DNA of 64,000 nucleotides from Asterella californica (GCA_036924285.1 JAYKYS010000012.1:4464001-4528000); one strand, 5' to 3'; numbered from the stretch's first letter, positions 46,548-58,167 are shown. The notes: generated by a model not told the origin, from the letters alone. Made by a program: numbers and translations.

Positions 46548-48421
46548 TGTCGCGTCGGACGTTTTGCGTGAAGGATGTCCAGGAAAACGCGAGGTTCCTG
46601 GCTGTGGAGATGTTGTGTGCTGAAACAGAGACAAGACAGAGAAGAACAACCACGAAAACGAACGCTGCGATATATACACTCCAAATGTATGTACACTGTC
46701 GATTCTTTCTCCTAAGAGCACAGAACTGAAGAACAGATCAGAGCGGTCTGTAACCTGATTCAAAAGCTCCTGAAAACAACCCTTGAATCACAACCCTGAC
46801 CCAAAACCACCGAAGCGTAGCTCAAAGCAAGAGAAACTTCTCTTTGCTAACAAACAGAGCCACAACAGTATCACACGATCCAAACCCAAGTCCAAACCAC
46901 ATCCATGTATAAGCTCTTAGCTAAAGCTAGCTACCACAAGCTGTATACAGCCAACCAGAACTCTAACGAACTCAAAAGAGCAAAACCCGTAGCGAAGAAA
47001 CTGAAAAAGGCCTATCTGTGGACTTCCTCCTTTCGTTGGACGGACTTCAGATGTCGATAGGGTCTTCTCCGCTGACTCCATTAACCCAAGAAACCTTCAG
47101 ATCCGACTCCCAACAGCCGAGATATCGCCGATTTTCGGTCGCAGGTGACCGAACCTCCAAAAACTCCTCCCTGCGGCTTAAAACCGCTCATATCACACAA
47201 ACGGATCGTCCAAACTGATATCCGTCTTCGCTAGCAGATAGATCTAGCTACCCTGAACCCAACGAGACTCCAAACAAGTCGTTTGGAGTTCCCCTTGCAA
47301 AACCACTCGAGAAATTTGGTCGCAGGTTACAAAAAACTGACGTAAATCAGCTCCCTGCGGCTCAAACTTGCTCACCACACCCAAACCAACAATCCAATTC
47401 ACGTACAGTCTTCTCCTATGAGTAGATGAAGACTCCCTGATCGCGTAGGCACCAAGAACGAAGAGCTTGGCTCACCGATCGCGAAGAACAGTCCAATCTC
47501 AGGTCGCAGGCGAACGAAAATCTGATGTAAGCGCTTCCCTGCGAGCCAATTTCACTCAGAACTTCCAAACCGTCCGATGAAAACTCGTATCGTCTTCAAT
47601 TTCCTGTAGAACTCGGTGTTTTGATCTCGATGGATCCAAGGACAGCAAGTTTGGACTTCGAAACAGCCCGAACGGTCCAACTCTCCTTCACAGATAACTG
47701 AAAAACCCCAAATCTGCCTCCTGCGTCTCAATTTCACTCAGTACGCACTCTCCGATCCGTCTCTTCCCTAACGGTTTGAACCAGTGCGTAGCCTGCACTG
47801 ATCTGAACCCAACGACGCCTTGCGCGCTTGCATTGGACTCCTAAATCTCCCGAACTGTCTGTTGACAGGTCACAGGTGCAAGTTAGCCCCTTAAGCACCC
47901 CCCTTGCAACAGTCTCTGTACGTACAGTTCAACCCTCAATTCCTGAATAATAAGAAGCAGGCCCCTTGCGTCTTTGATATAACGCCTGAAGCCCTGAATA
48001 CCCAGTCAGCAAGTAATTAGGTGCCTAGCTTGATTTTACCTTCTTTCGAATCGCATAACTTCTTCTCTCGATGTACAAACGAAGTAAACAAGATGCCCAT
48101 GGAAAGCTGACAGCGAGCTCTACCCATCTATGTGATGAAAGTGAAGATCCGAAGTTGCGCCAAAAGCCCATAAGCTGGGGCCTAGCTTGTTTTCTCCATC
48201 TTTCGAGTCTTGTAACTTCTCCACTAGGCGTCCAAACGAAGTAGATGAAGTGCCTATGGAAAGCTGACAAGGAGCTCTATCCATTGGTGCGATAAAAACG
48301 AAGATCCGAAGTGGTGCCAAAAACCCGTAAGCTGGGGTCTAGCTTGTCTTCTCATGAGTGACTTTGGAACGACAAGCATCGAAGTTTGAATTTCAGGTAG
48401 AAGCCGGTCCACGACACGACA
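46548..48421 (+). mobile_element. Complete solo LTR (1,874 bp) inside element C
   Basis: It begins TGTCGCGTCGG, ends CACGACACGACA, and has CCGT on both sides (46,544-46,547 and 48,422-48,425). Removing it rejoins C's coding frame. Inside are three diverged units starting GGTCGCAGG (47,138; 47,318; 47,503) and two units of about 155 bp (about 48,025-48,345) with CTTGTAACTTCTCC-type words. A second partial member of the family is at 58,959-59,359. It presumably arose by LTR-LTR recombination of a full element. Confidence 0.92.
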
Positions 48422-49169
48422 CCGTTCAATGAGGAGTTCTACTCAGAAAGGTTCTGCGATATTGGATTTTATCTGAGTTCGTTATGCAGAAGAGAAGGAT
48501 GGAGTGATGTAGAGTTCAAGGAGATCAGACGGAAGGCGTACAGTTATCTTCTACGTGAAGGTTATCTGTAGAAACGTCCGAAAAAAAAGAGATGGAGTGC
48601 TTGCTAGAGTGGTGGATGATCAACCGACGAAGCTGAATCTGCTGAAAGAGTTTCATGACACCTTGTGGGCTGGACATCGTGGAGTATGGGCTACTTACAC
48701 GAAGATGAAAGAGCGTTACTGGTGGAAGGGTTTGTATCAAGACGTGGTGGACTTTGTTGGGTCGTGTCTGCATTGCCAGTTCTACTCTAAAGTCCGTTAC
48801 AGAGATGGACTTGTACCTACTTATCCACCTAGTATTCATTTTCAGTGGGTTCTTGATCTTGTGATGATGCCACCGGGGTTATGGAGGATGCGTTACTTGG
48901 TGTTGGCTCGAGAGGATCTCTCCAACTATGTGGAAGGACGAGCACTACGGACGAAGACTACAGAGAATATTTGCAGGTTTGTGCTTGAAGATATCATCTG
49001 TCGCTATGGATCGGTTAGGAGATTACGTGCAGATAGAGGCGAGTTGAGAGGGGCTGAAGTGAAGGAGTTTTTTGCTCGTTATGGAGTAAAGCTTCGACTT
49101 ACTACTGCTATGAATCCAGAGGGCATTGGTAAGAGTGAACGAGGACAACCTTCTATTGTTCACGCTGTA
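48422..49169 (+). pseudogene. pol: Element C integrase, truncated
   Basis: The RNase H-integrase linker (EFKEIRRKAYSYLLREGYL) leads into the H2C2 region (EFHDTLWAGHRGVW, KERYWWKGLY, GSCLHCQFY) and a catalytic core with AREDLSNYVEGRAL, LRADRGELRG and NPEGIGKSERG. It stops in the core after SIVHA, where an antisense LTR begins. It is roughly 80% identical in protein to element D's integrase by eye. A stop after GYL lies near 48,570. Confidence 0.88.
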
Positions 49170-50040
49170 GAGTTGAGAGTTTTCCTCGGGAAGGGCGAAA
49201 CCTTCTGGCTGTGATATGAGCTTGAAGGCTGTGTTCAGTCTACTTAGGGAAGCACTAAGCTCCTAGCTGTGGCTGGTTTGCTCAAAGGATAGGCTTCAGG
49301 TTACAAGGTGATACTGAAAAATGCTCATACAAGTCTCTTGGCTCTTCTGATATGTTCAGGAAGCAAAGTTCAGGCTTAACTAGCAACGATAAGATCTGAC
49401 GGCGAACATGTCAATGAGGTCCTACTGGATACACATACGAAGTTTCAGCTTGATTTCAATTCAGAGCACCAAGATATGAGTAGAAACTTTCTGAACAGAG
49501 AAATTATGACAATTTCAGGTACCCAGCCAGCTATTTCGACCTATAACAAGAGATTGGCTCGATCAATTTCGAAGTTTCTTACAGCATTTGCAGTACACAG
49601 CTTCCTGAACACTCCTGTGAAGTTGGACCTCCTGATTGTACACAGAACTCCAGATTTCATTCTCTGAAGTTGCTGCTCTAGATTGCGACCTTTACAGACC
49701 CCCTCTGCTTCAACGGCCGCCCTGAATTACTCAATAACTCAAATCACTTGAAACTTTTTTGACAGTCATAGCCCGGCTGACAATGAACGCAACCACTAAG
49801 GTTTGAAACGATTTCCTCAATTCTGCTGCAAATGACACTCAAAACCCCAAATTCAACAGAAGTGCTGCAATTCTGACACAAATCGAACTTCAATCAGCCA
49901 TAACTCTTTCTTTATTCCTCCAAATTGATCAAACTTTTCGCTGACAGTGCTTGGCATGACGAGCTCTATCTCCCTGTTTTGGAGTCCAAACTTGTTGTCC
50001 TTGGATCCATCGGGATCAGAACAGCGAGTTGTGTTTCTTT
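49170..50040 (-). mobile_element. Antisense B-like LTR fragment (element F)
   Basis: The reverse complement of 49,230-49,990 aligns over long stretches with B's LTR between about 20,370 and 21,190. Examples are GAACTCCTGTTATAGG-like text, CTGAAATTCAGG-like text, and GCTCGTCATGCCAAGCAC (49,956-49,973 reversed). The left edge TGTAGAGTTGAG fits a diverged LTR terminus. The sequence beyond about 49,990 also matches part of the solo LTR (GATGGATCCAAGGACA). The 5' terminus is missing. Confidence 0.75.
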
Positions 50041-50281
50041 TCTGTGTTTTGTGAATCGTATCGCGTAACTCACCGAACGGTGTGATGAGTGCCACATTTG
50101 TGATTATCTGTTTAAGTGATCGCACGGTAGAGGAACGTGCCAAGTCATCGATCTGTGTGCGTTCACTTCAGTGGTCCTTGTCGCCGCAATTGTGTATAAA
50201 ATGGTGGGTCGAAGGTTCATACGACATTCTCTCTCAACGGGTGATTCGTAAGGGTTCTCGGTGGTCTACATGGAGGAGTGA

Positions 50282-50728
50282 GGAACTGCAGGAGTGGTGG
50301 TTATGGACGGAGGTGTGTTACCGGCTCCGGATCTTCTTTTCCCGAATCCGTTTCACATCAAGCTTCATTGCATCCACCGCGATCACTTTCGACAGGGGTT
50401 AGTTGCATACTTTGGCGATGAATTCATGGGAAGGATGATGGAGTTACAACTTCCGGTGATCCTTCCGATCGTAACATACGGAGAGACTTGGGATATGACG
50501 GTGTACATTTTGTTGTGAGGAACAATGGATCTCAACTATCCATCGAACGTTCTTTTCAACCTTTGGGTCGATGTCCGGTGTCATTGCAGAGCGAAGATCA
50601 ATCATGGGGCTTGGATCGTGAGAAACTTCGGGCAAGAATATTACAATCGAGTGATAGCTTCACCGTTTCCTTTTGTCGTACCTTTTATTGTAGAACGTTT
50701 TCAGGTTGTAATATTGACGTTGTATTAG
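50282..50728 (+). pseudogene. Unidentified coding remnant with one in-frame TGA
   Basis: A single frame is open from just after TGA 50,279 to TAG 50,726, except for TGA 50,516-50,518. It has HIKLHCIHRDHFRQG, AYFGDEFMGRMMELQLP, NVLFNLWVDVRCHC, NHGAWIVRNFGQEYYNR and FPFVVPFIVERFQVV. The composition is protein-like (aromatic, hydrophobic, mixed charges). I recognise no domain. It could be a fragment of a retrotransposon accessory frame or of a host gene. It sits between an antisense LTR and non-coding DNA. Confidence 0.4.
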
Positions 50729-52260
50729 TCTACGGCTCACTGGTTTCATTCTGGTTGAGCGCTTCTATGTAGTTACGGACTGCAAAGAATCCATCGACGT
50801 ATCTGAAGGATTTTTTGAGGTCTTAGAGTCTTGTTGATGTCTTATGTCTCCTTAGGAGTAAAAATTCGTTCTAAGGGAAAAGTTAAGAGGAGGAAAGACA
50901 AAAAGTAAAGCTCTTTTTGCTCTTATTGGTCCATTTTTGGACCAATGGTGTTCTAGCTGATCCTCGCGACGTTTCTGTGGTTTCTGGAGGCTTCAGAGGA
51001 CCATTCGCAAAACGAAGGGTATGGTTGGAGACCTCTCGACCGGGGCTACAATCTGGGCTGAAGAATCGGTCGATTTCATGGAGGGATGAGCGCGTTATGA
51101 TCGATTGAGTGGAGGGGGTGAAATTCATACCTACTGCTACATTTCTGATTATTCCGAGAGACTCGCTAGGAGTTTTGAGGAGCTGTCTGTTGGGTTGGAG
51201 AGCTAACGACGTGCTGGTCGTTTTGATATCAATTTCATCAGGTTCTTGATCGATTTTGGATTCTGAACCGACCGATTGAAGTTGAGAAGTGCAGACGTGA
51301 CAAGGCGGGAACAGCGAACTATGATAGTCATGAATAGTTTGCTATTGCTTAAGTTCTGAGTCGAATTTCTGAGTGAAACTTTCCAGGATTGAAGCATGTC
51401 TTATCAGTAAGATACTTGGGAAGTTTCATCTCAAATGGGCGAGTAGTTTGTTCAGAATCTTGGATCAAAATGTACCTGGGTCTGTAAAGCTCCGAAGTTA
51501 GCACAGATTACGGGTTGATCCATATCTGAGAATTGGTTTAAGATTTCGATCTGAAAATTGTTCAGGATAGGAGTGAAGGGTCCAATGAAGCTTCATGTGA
51601 ATTTTGATCATCATTGGTCGACTGGTTTGGGAAGACTGAGGTCTCAAAGTTCAAAGATACTTCTATTATTAGCAATTTCGGATTTTTCGGTATCATCTAT
51701 TGTCATTTTGGTCATTTTCGAGCAATTTGGAGAGGAGTTTGTTGTTGAAACTGCCATGCCTACATACAACTCGACATTGGAGGGTGTGAGGCTGAATTCA
51801 GCTCTTGGTGATGAAGGAGAACGGAGTCGTCATGAATCTTAAGCCGCTGTTTGGGTTCTCGGAGCTACTAGGTATTACCGCTGTTGGTGCTATATTGAGA
51901 TCTGAGTAGTGCCTTGAAGCATGCATGCTCTACCTTGCTGGAATGCTTGATAGGCCAAGGTGTACAGCAAGTTGTATCGATACTCTATCAAGTTGATTGA
52001 GTGATCTTATAGCGTCTTCTGGTTGTACTATGAAGTTGTGATAGTTGGATTGATGGGCAGTTAGCGTCGCTGGGGAGCTATTCAAAAGTCAGACTTCCAG
52101 TGATATAGAGGAATAACTTCAGTTAGATAATACAGATCTGAGTATTTTTAGTTAGAGTACAAAAGATCTGTTTGTAACACAAGTTTATGCAACCTATACG
52201 TAACGTTAGATCGTAACAAGCTTTAAACTTGAGCCGAGCGGATACAAGGTCACTCGGGCT
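50729..52260. other. Unassigned, probably LTR or transposon-derived DNA
   Basis: A perfect 8-bp hairpin ATTGGTCC/GGACCAAT lies at 50,925-50,946 and shares ATTGGTCCATTTTTG with B's LTR. No coding domain on either strand. I see no clean LTR termini. Confidence 0.35.
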
Positions 52261-55064
52261 AGAAGAGTAGATAGTGAAACATTTGAGTGGAAACATCCAG
52301 ATCTAGATCCAACCTTGTCAATCCACATACCTCTGCACAGCCATATACCCAGTGTATTCCTAGACAGAAAAACACGTTATACGATAGCGCAGGAAGAAGA
52401 CTGGAGGAGTTCAGTGCCTTCTTCTGCTCAGAGATCCAGCCAGCTATGGAGTTGATCGAGAAGAGAGCCAAGGTACAAGAGAAGCCCTTACAGCCTGGAT
52501 TCAGTCTGCGCACCCTGATGCGGCGAGAAGAAGATCAGAAGAAGGAAGAAGCGTTGGAAGCCAACCTCCGCATCACGGAGAAGCTCGCAGCGAAGTACAA
52601 GACGGAAGCAGCTTCTGCCAAGGAGTTAACGCAGATGAGGAAGAGCAACCAAGAGTTGCAGGCGCGTTTGCAGCAGCGTGACCAGGAGGTTCTGCGAGTG
52701 CGAGGAAAGATCACCGCCCTTGCAGAGGAAAGGACGACATGGAAGACACTGCGAGAAGCCACAAAAGCGCAGATTGCAGCCGAGAAGACGCAGCAGGAAG
52801 CAGCGGAAGCTCATGCACAGGAGATGTTAGTTCAGTCTGTGGAAGCGCTTCGAAAGAAGTTCAACTTCACCACGGGTAGGAAGCTTCTTACCTTAGCTAG
52901 AGAATGGGACGACGAGTCCAAGACGATGTTGGTAGAGTGCAAGGAGAGCATGTTCAGATATTTGGATCGGCAGATAGAGGGAGTGAAGACACTCTATGGT
53001 CTTCCCTTGATTCCGCCACCTGCAACTGCATCTTCCCAAGCCCCAGCACCATCGACTGGATCCGAATTGGAGAAGGAGGAGTTCGACCTCGCTGTCCACT
53101 TGGTAGTAACAGCGTTGGAAGCCGAGAAGACTCCGGAAGAAGCCCCGGAAGACATGAAGAAGAACTGTCTTCCCATGTATTCCGAGTGGAGGAAGCGACT
53201 TCCTCAGACCCCTATGAAGTCACCATGGCTCCCAGTGTCAAACTAGTGTCTCAGAAGAGCGACGAAGCACAAGTCGACTCAGCTTCCCAGAAGACGCTTC
53301 CGTCTTCCGAAGCAGAAGCAGAAGCCGAAACAGCCGCAGCAGAGTCAGCAACGAATGTCGAGGAGGAAGCCACCTCAGTGACACCCGAGGTAATTGCAGG
53401 GCTTTCCAGCTTATCAGAAGCCGAGTTAGTAGTTCCGATAGGAGCAGATCAGGTAGAGATTGCCTCCGAGCAATCAGAGTAGGTAGCAAATGTAGGAGAC
53501 AAGTTGACATTTCCAAACTTAGCAAAGAACCGAACATGCTATCTTAGGGGTGGCAGTTCTGGTGTAAATTTAGTTAGGCAGCCATGTGGCAGTGTAGGAA
53601 GCACAAGAATAGGAAGGAGAAATCGCTTGCATGTGGAGGGGCAGCTTTTCTCTCCCTGGTGACGATTTCCTCTGTTTTCTCGTGGCAGATGCATAAGTAG
53701 GATCGAAGAGTAGGATTTTGGACACACACATGACACATGACACATTCTACATAGGAGAGGCGCACGGAGTACACTAGTAGTTGCTGGTGTACACTACTGT
53801 GCGCACACCCACTACACCCGATGTTAGAGACATACGAATAGATTGGGATTATACCGGAGGGGTCTGCATGCTCGTTACCAGCAGTGGTTCGAAGATGTAG
53901 ATAAAGATAGTGGACAATTTAGGAGCAAGGAACGTCATCCTCGTGCAGTCTTGTTGGCTAGACTGGTGTGTCGAGGAGTAGGAGCAGGAAGTAGAGGGAG
54001 TGAGCTTCCCAATGCCAATGTGACTTCTTCTCGGGGAATGGATTGCTGATTTGAGTGCAGAAGTTTTGTCCATGTCTTCTGGGTGGTGGATTTTCTTGGA
54101 TTCACTCTCGATTGTGCATGGGAAGCGTTCTTCTTGAGTGGCGGTGACTGTCAGCAGTTGTGCAGATTCGCAGCTTGGCTCGTTCAGTGGAGCACTTCGG
54201 ATCCATGTACGGACGGTCTTATGGGTAAGAGATCCTAGAAGACGGAGTAGTCGGAGCAGCGAGAGAAGAAGAAAGAAGCCTTCTTCCCATAGCAGAAGAC
54301 GACATCCTCAAGTAGAAGACGGTGCAACTATACGCACGTTTTTTGTCTTCCTCCCCAAACTATTACAAGCAAGGATGGCTTGTTAGTCAGGATCCAGACT
54401 AGAAGCCCGTCGGAATCTTAATTTCTTATTCTTATCTTGTTTTTCTCTTGTTTGGATTTTCTCTTCTTCCTCATCTTCTCTCATCTTCCTCATCTTCTTA
54501 CTTTCTTCTAGTGAGCTTCCGAGACTTCTATTGAGCTTCCGTGAATGTGAATGTCGTTGTAGTGTTGCAGGAAGACCATTTCTGTAGGCAGAAGCTTGGG
54601 AAGGCTACAGGGGGCATACACCCTGTGATTAATCTAATCCGTTGGAATGAGAGAGAGAGTAAGGTGTAACAGCCGTTGCTAGTCGACTTCTGCGAAGCAG
54701 GAGCAGTCTTCTGGAGGTGTGAGAAGCCGAGTTGAACCCTCAGAAGCCGAGAGTTGCTTCAAGAAGACGGTATTGAGAAGACCAGAAGAAGTGACCTGGA
54801 AGCAGGAAGCGTCTTCCCGAGCTTCTCTGTGAATAGTTGTGTGATATTTTAGTTAGTAGTTGTTTGTTTAGGTCCAGAGCACCTTTTGGCGAGTCTGGAA
54901 GACGCGTGGTTTTGTGAGAAGACGGGATTTCTAGACAAAACCCGTGTGTTTGTGTGTTTGAACAGATCTTAGAACTTAGAGCAGCGTTACTTGTGCAAAT
55001 CCTCTGTGGGAACAATATCTTGTATACTAAATGAGCAAAAGGAGTAATCTTGCGACACTACAAA
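52261..55064 (+). mobile_element. Third A-type LTR, 3' portion
   Basis: From about 53,020 to 55,064 the sequence is collinear with 30,600-32,736 and 42,140-44,271 and ends in the same way (GACACTACA). The element E gag frame starts immediately after. The 5' part (52,261-53,020) has no counterpart in the two LTRs of element A. The left boundary is uncertain. Confidence 0.8.
52287..53482 (+). pseudogene. LTR-embedded reading frame, coiled-coil version
   Basis: Open from 52,287 to 53,246, and then in another frame to 53,482 after a deletion/shift near 53,160. Residues about 70-200 are a long, highly charged coiled-coil (RREEDQKKEEALEANLRI, ELTQMRKSNQELQARLQQ, KAQIAAEKTQQEAAEAH). The part starting ATASSQAPAPSTGSELEKEE matches the frames in element A's LTRs, and the tail ends GADQVEIASEQSE. 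The two A LTRs lack the coiled coil, so this copy shows a fuller version of the unknown protein. No named family is recognised. Confidence 0.6.
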
Positions 55065-56160
55065 GCTCCACCGGTGCATGAGAAGAGTTTTAACTCTCTC
55101 CTTTCTTGTAGATGAGATCTCGCACTACATCGATAGTAGCCATTCTCTTGTCTCGTCATTGTGATGGATTTTCTCCATCCACATTCATTCTGACAGCTTC
55201 GACACCTCTTGCTCTATTGTTAGGACAGTTTCGCTGAAAATGAGAACCTCCACACGTCCAACAAGTGATTCCTCCAAAGTTATCTTGGTTGCCTCCAAAG
55301 TTATCTTGATTTCCTCGGTTAGGATTGTTGTCGTAACCTCTTTGACCTCTTCCTCCACCTTTGTTTCTCCATTCTCGTAATTGCACCACATTTATCTTGA
55401 GATCTGCAAGAGTGTCGGTGATGCTCTTCAGCTCGACATGAAAATCAGAGGTGGCAGTAGACATCGTTGTTGGGACAAACGGTCTTGGCACCACCGTTGG
55501 AGTAGGAGCTGACGTTGAAACAATCACCAATTGTGATGATGCAGATGCTACCGTTGTGGTTAAACCAAGAGTCGGAGTCGACACCAGAGCGGCATGATGA
55601 GGTTGGATGATATCCTCTTCATCCAAACTCTCTTTCATATTTGTCGCGATCTTGATGACCTCCGCTTTGGTTGTTGGCTTCATGTACCTCACTTGGGTTC
55701 AAATTGAAGGTCTCAATCCTCCCACCAAGTTCTTGGTCAGCACTGCTCCAATCCCCGTCATCGTTAGCTCCACGTTATCTCCACTCTTTCGTAGAACCGT
55801 CCGAAACCGTTGCTCCAACTTATCCACCCTTTCGGCATACTACCAAACTTTCTCGTCGTCTCGTTGCTTCAAATGAGTAAGCTCCACCATGAGCTTCTCA
55901 TAACCCTCTTCTGGAAGAAACTCTTCAATGAGAGTGTTACTCAACGTCTCTCATGTGTCCTCAACTGCACCAGGTGTCTTGTTCTTCACTCGATCTTCAT
56001 ACCACGTAAGAGCAAAATTTTTTAAAAACTCTGGCAATAACAAGACCCATTATTCCTTCCTTCTCACGTTGTTTCCGATGCAACCTCTTTTGAAGTCTCG
56101 AACAAACGGTTCTACATCTTCATTGTCCTTCCCATGAAATACTGGTAGCTTTCCCATCTT
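55065..56160 (-). pseudogene. gag: Element E gag capsid and zinc knuckle
   Basis: The minus strand from about 56,160 reads a Retrotrans_gag-type capsid. A start MGKLPVFHGKDNEDVEPF is followed by FALTWYEDRVKNKTPGA, LIEEFLPEEGYEKLMVEL and RVDKLEQRFRTVLRKSG. It is interrupted by four stops, of which TGA after GAVEDT and TAG after DEKVW fit tryptophan and glutamine codons. The frame is then open for 55,692-55,156: a T/P-rich linker, a G/N repeat with NQDNFGG twice, and a zinc knuckle CWTCGGSHFQRNC. It ends against the A-type LTR at 55,064. No protease or pol of E is in the window. Confidence 0.8.
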
Positions 56161-56370
56161 GTAACTACTCTTTCTACTCTTCTAATCGTCGTGCAATAAC
56201 TACTCGCTAAAAGAGTACGATCATCATCAATTCCATTCGTGAATAATCTACCATAGGTAAAATAAAAGGAAATGGTTGTAACAACACCTCTTGTGCCATC
56301 TCTTCTCCCAAGGTAATCATGAGCTTGAGTCGCATCATCGCCTTCTCCACCATCCGAATGACGATCTCCA

Positions 56371-56862
56371 TCACAACTCGGCCGAGTCCTCCTTTGAAGT
56401 CGACAACTTCTCCGTCTCAGCTCTTTGGATCTCGTCCAACTTCTCGACTACTGACGTAAGTAAGGTGGCAACATCTACGCACTTGTGTCCTCTTGATAGA
56501 TCATCCACTCCACAACTTGGACAAGGGTCCTCTCCTAGAAGATGAATCGCCGGTGGTGATGATGGACCCACTCGAAGACTTAAATCAGTAAACTCCCACT
56601 TCCCTTTAGCTTTCTTGATTCTGATTCTAGTTGGACAATTCACTACTTTATGTCCCAAACCTCTACAGAAATAACACCACAAGTCGATTTCTACTCTTCG
56701 CCTCGGAGATTCTACTTGAGATTTTGTACTAGTGTTCTCAAACTCAACGATAATCTCTTTCGAGCTCTCTCCGACACTTACTATGACATCTAAACCTTGA
56801 GGAATGTTTCTAAGTCTAACTTTCCAATCTTTTGAACTTCCACTCATGTTGCGTCTTCTCAA
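56371..56862 (-). CDS. Element E upstream zinc-knuckle reading frame
   Basis: A 163-codon frame (alternative start at ATG 56,847) on the same strand, just upstream of the capsid. It has an N-terminal VRLRNIPQGLDVIVSV segment and a canonical knuckle CYFCRGLGHKVVNC. A second cysteine/histidine cluster, CPSCGVDDLSRGHKC, follows, then an amphipathic tail. Shifted frames continue towards the capsid, so this may be the N-terminal part of one longer gag. Zinc knuckles normally follow the capsid; here one also precedes it. It binds nucleic acid if expressed. Whether it is a separate protein is unclear. Confidence 0.5.
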   Translation of the reverse strand: MRRRNMSGSSKDWKVRLRNIPQGLDVIVSVGESSKEIIVEFENTSTKSQVESPRRRVEIDLWCYFCRGLGHKVVNCPTRIRIKKAKGKWEFTDLSLRVGPSSPPAIHLLGEDPCPSCGVDDLSRGHKCVDVATLLTSVVEKLDEIQRAETEKLSTSKEDSAEL

Positions 56863-56983
56863 CCATTAACTGGACAAATATCTTTGAGGAAAATAATTCT
56901 ACATCACTTTCTTACTCTTTCGAGCTTTATACTGAAAATCGTGTATTATACATGCTATACACGAAATAAAATCCAATCTAAAA

Positions 56984-57301
56984 TTAAGAGTCTAAGATAA
57001 TATCCTCATGACCATCGTCTGTACTGATCCTAGCAGACATCTTAAAGTCACTCTTGTAAATATCACACTCTACTTCGCAAGGAGCATTTGTGGCCTCCAT
57101 AATGAATGATGCTTTGAACTCAATCTTCTTCGTATCTGCGCCGATGCTCGCAGAAGCTTCTTGATATAGAGCAAAAAGGGCACCCCAACTGCAATAGATG
57201 TTTGATAGCAACGCCTCTATACTTAACTTTGGCTTTTTCGTCTCCGTTCTAACTCCCAAACGTCTCTTTTTCAACCTCGACACTCGAACTGGATTTCTCA
57301 T
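56984..57301 (-). other. Open frame upstream of element E gag, function unknown
   Basis: A 105-codon frame on the E strand, between the repeat-rich leader and the zinc-knuckle frame. It contains a basic N-terminus (RLKKRRLGVRTETKKPK) and an acidic C-terminus. No domain is recognised. It may be part of a leader protein or chance. Confidence 0.3.
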
Positions 57302-57439
57302 GAAGTATCTTCAAGACCTCCTTGTACGTCGAACCGTATATCTCTTAATCGGTAAGAGATCTCTCCAAGATTTTTGTGATCTCCAATAGCTCAACCTCCA
57401 AGCTACTAACTAATGAAGTTTCAATAGGAAATTCCTTAA

Positions 57440-57880
57440 TCAAAAGAGATGGTGCTGACTGTACAAATTTTCAGAGAACTGAAATTTGTATATTTTCACT
57501 TCTCACATGGCTTACAACCCCCTCAACTTTGAAAATTCATGGCTCTCTCTCCATACCACCTTTTCTCCTAATTTCTGTTATCCTAGATAGCTTATCAGCC
57601 AATCTAAAACACTGAAAAATTTCTCAGGAAAATAAAATTCACAAAAAATCTGACAATTACTGTAAACTTTTTCCAGAGAACAGAATTCCTCAACTCTCAC
57701 AAATAGACCCCCTCAACTTTGAAAATTCATTGCCCCCTCTCTATACCACCTTTTCCTATTATTTCTTTTGTCGTAGATAGGTTATCAGCCAAGCTACAGT
57801 CCTAGAAAGTTTCACTGGAAAATAGAATTCACAGAAAATCTGACAATGACTGTAAAAATTTTCCAGAGAGCAGAAATACT
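57440..57880 (-). repeat. Tandem repeat of about 190 bp in the element E leader
   Basis: CCCCCTCAACTTTGAAAATT begins at 57,518 and 57,708. Downstream GATAG(C/G)TTATCAGCCAA, AATTCACA and ATCTGACAAT words match in both units, and a partial third unit lies before 57,518. Confidence 0.8.
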
Positions 57881-58167
57881 CAAACTCGGAAATTTTTCTC
57901 CTCTAATATCTTCTCTCTCCTCCTTTCTGTACAACTCTTGTTTCATCCCCTTTCAGCTCTCCTCAAACTCTTTCTAAGTGAACAAGATATAAAGAATAAC
58001 CTCGAATGCGTCATAGATCACTACGAGATACACGAAAGGTTCTAATGTTACTAACATCGCGTGAGCTCTCTCTCCTCCCAACGTTCTCTCCATGTGTTCT
58101 CTCATGATCTCTTTTTGTCGAACATAGAACTGAACTCTAAACATCTTTCAATGATCTCTTCAAGTGA

